Below are positions 6,806-12,160 of a stretch of 12,160 bases of DNA, one piece after another. This stretch comes from Planctomycetota bacterium (lineage in GTDB: Bacteria > Planctomycetota > Phycisphaerae > UBA1845): contig JAJRUK010000118.1 of NCBI GenBank assembly GCA_024277835.1, positions 1 through 12,160 on the forward strand, written 5' to 3'. Position numbers and translations under genes: made by a program. Positions within the stretch are counted from its first letter, which is position 1. Every line of letters starts with the position of its first letter. The notes beneath the pieces were generated by a model. It did not search any database and had not been told where the DNA came from. It saw nothing but the letters and a program-made list of their open reading frames with translations.

Positions 6806-8695
6806 CTACTTGACGGAAGCCGTTTGCGTTGGAAGCTCGAAGAGGAACGGGGCGATTGTCGGCGGAGTGTTGGGGATCGGGGTCAGTCCTAGTCGTTCGA
6901 TAATTTCTTCTGGCGATTCAAGCCAATAGTCTCGCCATTTGTTACTCGGGTCTAGCGCGAAGATCACGCGCACGTTGTCTACGTTTCGCGTCTCCCGGAT
7001 TTGTGCGACCCATTTGTCGAGAGTTGCGCGGTTCGGTGGTGTTGGGATGGCGGGGATCTTCGTCTCGAACGCTATGAATTCGTGGAAGTTGCTTGCGACG
7101 ACGATCGATTCATTTTTTTGCGACGCAAGCCAATCATATAACTCGTTCGCTCCCGGTTCGAAGCATCGCGACCATGATCCGGACAGCGTTGTTGGGCGAT
7201 TCGCGTTATCCCATCGCACGTAAGTTCGGGTCCAACTTTGCTGGACGGTCCACATGCACGCGAGCATCAAGACGACGCATGCGCTCGCGCGCAACCGCTT
7301 ACCACAATAGACCACGAGCGGTGCGACAAAGATCACGAGGTAGAGTGGCTTGATTGGTTGGTAGTATCGATCCAACCCGACGTAATCGAACTTTCCTGAG
7401 AAGAGAACCTTTGCGACGACCAGCATCGTCATAAGGGAGACCGCAACTGCGACGCTCAACGCAACAGCGGGTTTTGCAAGGAACTTCGCGGCGGTTTCGC
7501 GCATGGGGCGGATCGCGACTGCGCCAGCGATGAGCACGATGGGCCAGGTTGCGACGGTCCAGTGGGCAGCCGCGCGATGTGCGTAGTAACCCAGGTCGGT
7601 GAACATCCACCACGCTCGCCAAAGTAGTGCGAATGAAAAATCAAACCCCATGCGATCGCCGAGGTTAAGTTGCGAACTGGCAGACTCGCCGGAACCGAGT
7701 AGCGTGTTCACGATGAGAAGCGTTGCGATCGGTAGGGCGCTTCCCAGACCGAACGAGATGACATGGGCCAGCCGCAAGCCTTTTCGCACGAACCATTCAT
7801 AAAACAGATACGACCCAATCGCCAACGTTACGAAGACGCTCGCATATCGAAACCAAACCAGTGCTCCCGATGCTCCGCCGATCAGTGAGAGAAAGAGCAA
7901 CGACTGGATACTGCAACCAAGCAGCGGGCGACTCAAGAAATTCCGATCCCCCCCCGAGCCGAGGGCTTTAGTCTGCGCGGACGTGCCGTCGTCGAGGGCG
8001 TTTCGAATGTCGAGAACCACGCGAACCGTCGCCATCATCAACCAGGGTATCGCCGCCACAACGATCAAGTCCGTCGATGGGTTTATGAGCCACGCGGTCG
8101 GTAGCGATAACCCTGCGCAGGTGGCAGCGAGGATGTATCGCGTTATGCCTGACGGAATGAGTTGCAACATCCACGTAAACCAACCGACCAGCGCCACCGC
8201 GCATGCGATGATAGATATCCACCGGGCAGCCTGAAGCGCTGTCGTTCCAAGAACTGATTTCAACCCGGCGATGAGTATCGAATAACCCACGGGCCACTTC
8301 GTTAGATAGGTCCAGTCGCCCGACCACTGCCACGATTGATTCGGCGCTAGCGGGGGCGTTGTTGTTAGACCGTTTCCATCAACGAGGCGGTCGGCTGCGG
8401 TGAGTAGATAGGCGTAGTCGGATTCGACGAGAGGCGGGATCGGAAAAATAAGCACGATCGTTGCGAGCACGATCGACACGACTGCGATCGACATCAGGGG
8501 CATTGCGATTGCATTTAAGCGCGCGCGCGATCTGGACCTTGCCCCGCGGAGCAAGACTTCGCGGGGTGGGTTGGCCTGGGTTCCCGCGGGAATGGTCGGC
8601 GCGCCGCTTAACATTATCGGTCTATCGGCGGATATCGTTGCTGGATTGAGAAGGTAGTGGTGGCCGATTGTCTCGATTTTAACTTCCAAGCTCAT
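6806..8695 (-). CDS. Multi-spanning membrane protein, GT-C glycosyltransferase-like
   Basis: A 629-residue protein with an Arg-rich cytoplasmic start, about ten or more hydrophobic segments between residues 65 and 483, and a soluble C-terminal domain (~485-629). The first membrane helix (61-87) is followed at once by LVESDYAYLLTAADRLVDG. An acidic pair after the first helix is the hallmark of GT-C lipid-linked sugar transferases (ArnT/PMT-like), and the later KWPVGYSILIAG and LDRYYQPIKPLYLV resemble the W-P-G-Y and R-Y-x-P segments of that group. It would transfer a sugar from a polyprenyl-phosphate donor outside the membrane; acceptor unknown. It is divergent from the GT2 gene at 8915, a natural partner. 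The start at 8695 is favoured by a TATAAT just upstream, but residues 1-60 are poorly conserved-looking and include a repeat-like hairpin, so a later start (Met65) is possible. Confidence 0.82.
   Translation of the reverse strand: MSLEVKIETIGHHYLLNPATISADRPIMLSGAPTIPAGTQANPPREVLLRGARSRSRARLNAIAMPLMSIAVVSIVLATIVLIFPIPPLVESDYAYLLTAADRLVDGNGLTTTPPLAPNQSWQWSGDWTYLTKWPVGYSILIAGLKSVLGTTALQAARWISIIACAVALVGWFTWMLQLIPSGITRYILAATCAGLSLPTAWLINPSTDLIVVAAIPWLMMATVRVVLDIRNALDDGTSAQTKALGSGGDRNFLSRPLLGCSIQSLLFLSLIGGASGALVWFRYASVFVTLAIGSYLFYEWFVRKGLRLAHVISFGLGSALPIATLLIVNTLLGSGESASSQLNLGDRMGFDFSFALLWRAWWMFTDLGYYAHRAAAHWTVATWPIVLIAGAVAIRPMRETAAKFLAKPAVALSVAVAVSLMTMLVVAKVLFSGKFDYVGLDRYYQPIKPLYLVIFVAPLVVYCGKRLRASACVVLMLACMWTVQQSWTRTYVRWDNANRPTTLSGSWSRCFEPGANELYDWLASQKNESIVVASNFHEFIAFETKIPAIPTPPNRATLDKWVAQIRETRNVDNVRVIFALDPSNKWRDYWLESPEEIIERLGLTPIPNTPPTIAPFLFELPTQTASVK
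8542..8566. repeat. Hairpin repeat inside the 5' coding part of the GT-C-like gene
   Basis: CCCCGCGGAG, CAAGA, CTTCGCGGGG: ten paired bases with one G-T pair, and a five-base loop. Its loop resembles that of the hairpins at 8837-8858 and 10369-10387. It falls in codons for about residues 44-52, in a part of the protein without recognisable domain. Confidence 0.55.
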
Positions 8696-8706
8696 TTTTC
8701 CGACAA

Positions 8707-8712
8707 ATTATA
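8707..8712 (-). promoter_or_regulatory. Candidate -10 box (TATAAT) for the GT-C-like gene
   Basis: A perfect minus-strand TATAAT, with 11 bases between it and the ATG at 8695, which allows only a very short leader. No good -35 box is seen 16-18 bases upstream, so recognition may need an activator or be weak. The neighbouring inverted repeat at 8713-8726 could be an operator. Confidence 0.4.
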
Positions 8713-8726
8713 GGAACTAGAGTTCC
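8713..8726. promoter_or_regulatory. Short inverted repeat abutting the -10 box
   Basis: GGAACT AG AGTTCC: six-base arms around two bases, placed directly against TATAAT on its upstream side, where the polymerase spacer would be. The position suits an operator site; no regulator is known. Confidence 0.35.
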
Positions 8727-8747
8727 CAGGCGCTCAGGCGTAGCGGG

Positions 8748-8790
8748 CAACCCCCCTCGATCCGCCCCTAGTAAGGGGGGACGGAAGAGA
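8748..8790. repeat. C-rich palindromic dispersed repeat, copy 2
   Basis: CAACCCCCCTCGATCC, then GCCCCTAGTAAGGGGGG, then ACGGAAGAGAG. The flanks match copies 1 and 3 closely, but the palindrome is degraded (CCCCT/AGGGG around AGTA). It sits in the shared upstream region of the two divergent glycosyltransferase genes. Confidence 0.85.
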
Positions 8791-8836
8791 GCGGTCGCAA
8801 GGAGGGGGAGCCGTCCACCGGTGTGATGCGTGCGAG

Positions 8837-8858
8837 CACTGGCAGCAAGCTGCCAGTG
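8837..8858. repeat. Hairpin repeat CACTGGCAGC-AA-GCTGCCAGTG
   Basis: A perfect ten-base inverted repeat around AA, followed by GCAC. It lies 57 bases before the GT2 start. It aligns with the pair at 10369-10421: CACTGG/CCAGTG here against CACCGG/CCGGTG there, so both arms differ together. Confidence 0.8.
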
Positions 8859-8914
8859 GCACCCGTCATTCGAGCTGCAACGAATCGCCGAAGTGTAACG
8901 AACAATAGGTTTAT

Positions 8915-10255
8915 ATGAAACTAACCATCGTCATACCAGCTTTGAATGAAGAGGAAGCGATTGGCTCTACGATTGAGCGGACGATTGCTGCGCGCGATCA
9001 CATTATTAAGAATTCGCCTGTGACGGAGGTCGAAATGATCGTCGTCAGCGACGGATCGACCGATCGCACACCGGACATCGCAGCCACCTATGGCGACGTG
9101 GGTTTGATCGTTTTTGAGACCAATCGCGGATACGGAGCAGCGATCAAGAAGGGTTTTGAAGTTGGTCGCGGGGAGCTTGTTTCGTTTCTTGATGCAGATG
9201 GAACCTGCGACCCGAAGTTCTTCGCTGATTTGTGTACGGCGGTTGTTGAAGAGGAGGCTGACGTTGCGATCGGGTCTCGGCTTGGTTCGGAAAGCTGCAT
9301 GCCGCCGATTCGCCGACTTGGGAATCGGATTTATGCGCTGATTTTGTCGGCGCTGAGCAATAAAGTTGTCAGCGACACCGCCAGCGGGATGCGTGTGATT
9401 CGTCGGGACGCTTTGTCGAAGCTGTACCCGCTTCCGGATGGCCTTCATTTTACGCCGGCGATGAGCGCTCGTGTGCTGATGGACGAGAACCTTACGATCG
9501 TCGAGCGACCGATGCGGTATGAAGAGCGCGTGGGCGAGTCGAAGTTGCATGTTCTTCGCGATGGGTTGCGGTTTTTCCATACGATTTTCGAGATGTCGCT
9601 GATGTGGCGTCCGGCGAAGATTTTCGTTTCGGCAGCGTTTGTTTGTCTTGCGATGATGACGCTCTTGGTCGTGTCGCCGATGGAAACCTGGCTACGGATG
9701 GGGCGATTCGGTGAGGATCAGATTTACCGCCTGTTGTTCTGCTCTTTTCTTGGGACCGTTGGTGCGACGCTGCTTTCGGCGGGGGTTGTCAGTGACCATT
9801 TGCACAGACTTCTTGGGAATGCGGGTCGTACGCGGAGTTTTGTTTCGCTGGTGCTGGATCGGGTCTATACGTTGGGTGGGGTTGGGATTGCGACCGTTGT
9901 CGTTGCTCCGTTTGTGTTGTGGCTTATTGGTCCGGGTGTTTGGACTCGGTTGACCGATGGGTATGTCGATCTTCACTGGTCGCGCGTGGTGCTTGCGGGG
10001 TTGATTGCGTTTACGTTATGTCAGATGCTCGTCACGGCGCTGACGGCGAATCTCATTCGGTTTCATATTGCTCGCAGGACGCTTACGGCGATGATTGCGT
10101 CGGTTGGGGTTGAACGATCGTCGGCGGATCGGACGGTTCGTCGTGCTCAGATGGTTGAGGTTGGGTCGGCGAACACTCAAGTGCAGCGTGCAACCCCCCT
10201 CGATCCCCCCTTGTTAAAGGGGAGACGGAAGAAGAAGCGTGCTACCGCTGGGTGA
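8915..10255 (+). CDS. GT2-family glycosyltransferase, polyprenyl-phosphate type, with membrane C-terminus
   Basis: A 446-residue protein. Residues 1-225 are a GT-A glycosyltransferase family 2 domain: IVIPALNEEEAIGSTI at the start, VVSDGSTDRTPDIA (43-57), NRGYGAAIKKGF (70-81), the metal site FLDADGTCDP (Asp93, Asp95), GSRLG (120-124) and DTASGMRVIRRD (154-165). This is the DPM1/DPG-synthase-like pattern, which puts a sugar from a nucleotide donor on a polyprenyl phosphate at the cytoplasmic membrane face. Four hydrophobic segments follow (about 235-254, 270-291, 322-342, 356-380). The last ~20 residues (ATPLDPPLLKGRRKKKRATAG, 426-446) are encoded by a dispersed repeat and are strongly basic. 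The start ATG has only a weak AGG six bases before. It is divergent from a GT-C-like gene; the two could be donor synthase and user. Confidence 0.92.
   Translation: MKLTIVIPALNEEEAIGSTIERTIAARDHIIKNSPVTEVEMIVVSDGSTDRTPDIAATYGDVGLIVFETNRGYGAAIKKGFEVGRGELVSFLDADGTCDPKFFADLCTAVVEEEADVAIGSRLGSESCMPPIRRLGNRIYALILSALSNKVVSDTASGMRVIRRDALSKLYPLPDGLHFTPAMSARVLMDENLTIVERPMRYEERVGESKLHVLRDGLRFFHTIFEMSLMWRPAKIFVSAAFVCLAMMTLLVVSPMETWLRMGRFGEDQIYRLLFCSFLGTVGATLLSAGVVSDHLHRLLGNAGRTRSFVSLVLDRVYTLGGVGIATVVVAPFVLWLIGPGVWTRLTDGYVDLHWSRVVLAGLIAFTLCQMLVTALTANLIRFHIARRTLTAMIASVGVERSSADRTVRRAQMVEVGSANTQVQRATPLDPPLLKGRRKKKRATAG
10191..10236. repeat. C-rich palindromic dispersed repeat, copy 3, inside the end of the GT2 gene
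   Basis: CAACCCCCCTCGATCC, then CCCCTTGTTAAAGGGG, then AGACGGAAGAAGAAG. The core CCCCTT/AAGGGG pairs around GTTA. Unlike copies 1 and 2 it is inside a reading frame, and encodes TPLDPPLLKGRRKKK before the stop at 10253-10255. Confidence 0.85.
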
Positions 10256-10308
10256 TTCTATCGATAGCTGTGGCGAGAAGGTGTATCGAGATGCACCCTA
10301 CGCTCAAG

Positions 10309-10343
10309 AAAAAAGCCCCGCCTCGACTTTGTCGAGACGGGGC
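10309..10343 (-). terminator. Rho-independent terminator of hppA
   Basis: On the minus strand, a 13-pair stem (GCCCCGTCTCGAC / GTCGAGGCGGGGC, with one G-U pair) around AAA is followed at once by TTTTTTCTT. On the plus strand the same place has a C-A mismatch and no adjacent T-run, so it works for hppA, whose stop is at 10431-10433. It lies between convergent gene ends. Confidence 0.92.
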
Positions 10344-10368
10344 GATTCGTTGATTTTTGTTGTCGAAT

Positions 10369-10387
10369 CACCGGCAAGATGCCGGTG
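10369..10387. repeat. Hairpin repeat CACCGGCA-AGA-TGCCGGTG
   Basis: A perfect eight-base inverted repeat with a three-base loop, followed by CCACACT. It is the first of two tandem units between the hppA stop and its terminator, so it should be in the hppA 3' untranslated RNA. Confidence 0.8.
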
Positions 10388-10400
10388 CCACACTGAAACT

Positions 10401-10421
10401 GCACCGGTTACAAACCGGTGC
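10401..10421. repeat. Hairpin repeat GCACCGGTT-ACA-AACCGGTGC
   Basis: A perfect nine-base inverted repeat with loop ACA. It is followed, like its neighbour, by the same 13-base run CCGGTGCCACACT (10415-10427 and 10382-10394), 33 bases apart. It ends about ten bases from the hppA stop. Confidence 0.8.
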
Positions 10422-10430
10422 CACACTTAG

Positions 10431-12160
10431 CTACAGGCCGATCAATGCGGCGACCTTGGGTCCGTAGACGACGACGAGACCGGCGAAGACGACGCTCACC
10501 ATGCTCATGAGCTTGATGAGAATGTTGAGGCTCGGTCCGGACGTGTCCTTGAACGGATCGCCGACGGTATCGCCGACGATGGTCGCCTTGTGGGCTTCAC
10601 TGCCCTTGCCGCCGAAGTTGCCTTTTTCGACGTACTTCTTGGCGTTATCCCACGCACCGCCGGCGTTGGCCATGAAGATCGCCATCGCAAAACCGCTCGT
10701 CAAACCACCCGCGAGCAGGCCCATAACGCCGGGTACGCCGAAGATCAGGCCAACGACGACGGGGATCACAATCGCCAACAGCGACGGGAAGATCATTTCC
10801 TTTTGCGCGCCGAGGGTCGAAATATCGACGCATCGTGCGTAGTCAGGAATGTTCTGACCCTTGTAGGTGATCTGCTCGCGTGGCCAATTGTCTGAGTTTT
10901 TGGCGTCCGCCTCGGACATGCCCTTCTCTGCCATGAGGTACTTGGCGACCGACTTGAATTGCTCGCGACACTCAAGCATCATGTCGTACGCGGCGCGGCC
11001 GACGGCTTTCATCGTGAGAGCGCAGAACAAGAACGCCAAGAGCACGCCGGCGAACATTCCGCAGAGTACCTTGGGGTTCATCAGCGTGACGTTGTAGAAA
11101 TCCATGAACTGTTGCAGCGAAGCTTTTCGCGTGCTGACGACCTCGATCGGGAGATCGGCCACCTTGCCGTTCTGGATGTAGTCTTCGTCGCGCAGCGCTG
11201 CGTTTAGTCCCGTGAGCATCAACGGTTTGTCTCCGGCAGCTTTCTTCAAATCATCGAGCTTTTTACGTGTTCGGACTGAGAGCGCCATGTAAGCGTCATA
11301 GCTTCCTTCGCCAGTCCCCGCTTCAAACTTAGACGCGAACTTTCCGAACCCAAGATAGTAAATGTCGCCGACGCCTGCGTCGGCATTGGTCTTCGAGTCC
11401 GGCTCGGCGACCCAGACATAGGACATCGCCTCACGTACCTGACCGATTCGAACTTCTTCAACATACGCGGCGAGAAGTGCGAGTGCGGTTAGTGCCGCTG
11501 AACCGATGGCGAAACCCTTGCCAGTTGCAGCCGTCGTGTTTCCGAGTGAGTCGAGTGCGTCGGTGCGTTCGCGAACTTCTGGAGCTTGTCCGGTCATTTC
11601 AGCGTTACCACCGGCGTTGTCGGCGATGGGACCATACGCGTCGGTTGCGAGCGTGAATCCGAGCGTCGCGAGCATGCCTACTGCGGCCAGGCCAACGCCG
11701 TAGAGTCCCAACATGAACTCGTTGCCGCCGCCAGCAGCGATGAAGGATGCGAGGATCGCGATAATGATGATCGCAAGGGGGCCCCAGGTGCTCTTGAGCC
11801 CCTCGGCGACACCTGCAATGATGACCGTCGCGGGACCGGTTTCGCCTTGCTTGGCGATGTTTTGGGTCGGTGCGAAGTCGTAACTGGTGTAGCGCTCGGT
11901 GAACTGGCCGATTGCATATCCGGCGACGAGGCCAACCACAACTGAAGTTGCAACGCCCCACCAAATGACGCCTACGACATCACCCAGTAGTACATTGCAG
12001 ATCCCGTAAGTTGCAGCCAGGATGACCGCGCTCGAAACGATCAATCCCCGGTTGAGGGCTGACATGAGCTGGGCCATCGATGCGCCTTCTTCTGTTTTGA
12101 CGAGGTTAATGCCTGCCCAGATGCTCGCGACGATGCCGACTCCGGCGATCACCATGGGAA
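10431..12160 (-). CDS. hppA: Membrane-bound pyrophosphatase, K+-dependent type (3' part only)
   Basis: The frame covers the last ~575 codons and runs off the right edge; the ATG at 12153-12155 is an internal Met (P-M-V-I-A-G-V-G matches a mid-protein helix), and the N-terminal helices and first pyrophosphate motif lie outside. The enzyme couples pyrophosphate hydrolysis to H+ and/or Na+ pumping. Visible hallmarks: TDAYGPIADNAGGNAEM, the following RTDALDSLGNTTAATGKGFAIGSAAL, ALTMKAVGRAA, PDYARCVDIST, the MANAGGAWDNAKKYVE segment and GDTVGDPFKDTSGPSLNILIKL near the end. GNTTAATGKG has Ala and Gly where K+-independent enzymes have Lys and Thr, so this is the K+-dependent class; ion choice cannot be judged because the deciding helices are missing. 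An unusual ~110-residue insertion lies at 11106-11453, and a smaller one near 10850-10950. It ends at a strong terminator. Confidence 0.95.
   Translation of the reverse strand, partial: PMVIAGVGIVASIWAGINLVKTEEGASMAQLMSALNRGLIVSSAVILAATYGICNVLLGDVVGVIWWGVATSVVVGLVAGYAIGQFTERYTSYDFAPTQNIAKQGETGPATVIIAGVAEGLKSTWGPLAIIIIAILASFIAAGGGNEFMLGLYGVGLAAVGMLATLGFTLATDAYGPIADNAGGNAEMTGQAPEVRERTDALDSLGNTTAATGKGFAIGSAALTALALLAAYVEEVRIGQVREAMSYVWVAEPDSKTNADAGVGDIYYLGFGKFASKFEAGTGEGSYDAYMALSVRTRKKLDDLKKAAGDKPLMLTGLNAALRDEDYIQNGKVADLPIEVVSTRKASLQQFMDFYNVTLMNPKVLCGMFAGVLLAFLFCALTMKAVGRAAYDMMLECREQFKSVAKYLMAEKGMSEADAKNSDNWPREQITYKGQNIPDYARCVDISTLGAQKEMIFPSLLAIVIPVVVGLIFGVPGVMGLLAGGLTSGFAMAIFMANAGGAWDNAKKYVEKGNFGGKGSEAHKATIVGDTVGDPFKDTSGPSLNILIKLMSMVSVVFAGLVVVYGPKVAALIGL

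Noticed and set aside
8816..8823. Palindrome CACCGGTG near the hairpin repeat
   Set aside because: Eight bases only, without loop or the shared flank; may be a remnant of the hairpin family but cannot be supported.
8921..9580. Minus-strand frame of 219 codons within the GT2 gene
   Set aside because: Antisense to the conserved GT2 catalytic domain; no recognisable domain.

Overview
The window reads as a stretch of a free-living bacterial chromosome, most likely from the Planctomycetota (possibly a Phycisphaerae-like lineage). This is inference from three things: a pseudopilin-type protein with an H-X9-DG-like tail, a large membrane pyrophosphatase, and dispersed intergenic hairpin repeats of a kind common in that phylum. 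No tRNA, rRNA, CRISPR array, transposase or phage gene was seen.

Positions 1-4377 are one leftward (minus) block. In transcription order it holds hpf (short ribosome hibernation factor), a PtsN-like EIIA, ptsH (HPr) and ptsI (enzyme I). It continues with a TIGR03936/DUF2344 radical-SAM-linked protein and then the 5' part of a gene that leaves the window, with a long Lys/Arg/Pro-rich N-terminus. That last gene is open from 616 to the left edge and overlaps the TIGR03936 stop; by gene order it is probably an RNase E/G family protein. The block looks like a regulatory phosphotransferase relay (EI to HPr to EIIA) tied to ribosome hibernation, with no sugar permease (EIIB/EIIC) in sight, followed by an RNA-processing module.

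Positions 4725-6690 are a rightward group: an unrecognised secreted protein, a prepilin-type protein, and a YfcE/MJ0936-type metallophosphoesterase. The stretch between the two blocks (4378-4724) holds no gene.

Positions 6806-10255 hold a divergent pair. On the minus strand is a multi-spanning GT-C-like membrane protein, and on the plus strand a GT2 (polyprenyl-phosphate glycosyltransferase-like) enzyme with four C-terminal membrane segments. They plausibly act together, one loading sugar on a lipid carrier and one using it. Their shared upstream region and their 3' flanks carry repeats. One copy of a C-rich palindromic repeat runs into the GT2 gene and encodes its last ~20 residues.

Positions 10431-12160 are the 3' part of a minus-strand hppA (K+-dependent membrane pyrophosphatase) with an unusually long predicted periplasmic insertion. 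Its 3' flank holds two tandem hairpin repeats and a strong rho-independent terminator.

The most interesting unexplained signals are two dispersed repeat families. One is a C-rich palindrome in three copies. The other is a group of hairpins whose stems differ but stay paired. Next come the repeat-derived protein tail and the expanded pyrophosphatase loop. No clearly new defence or mobile system was found.
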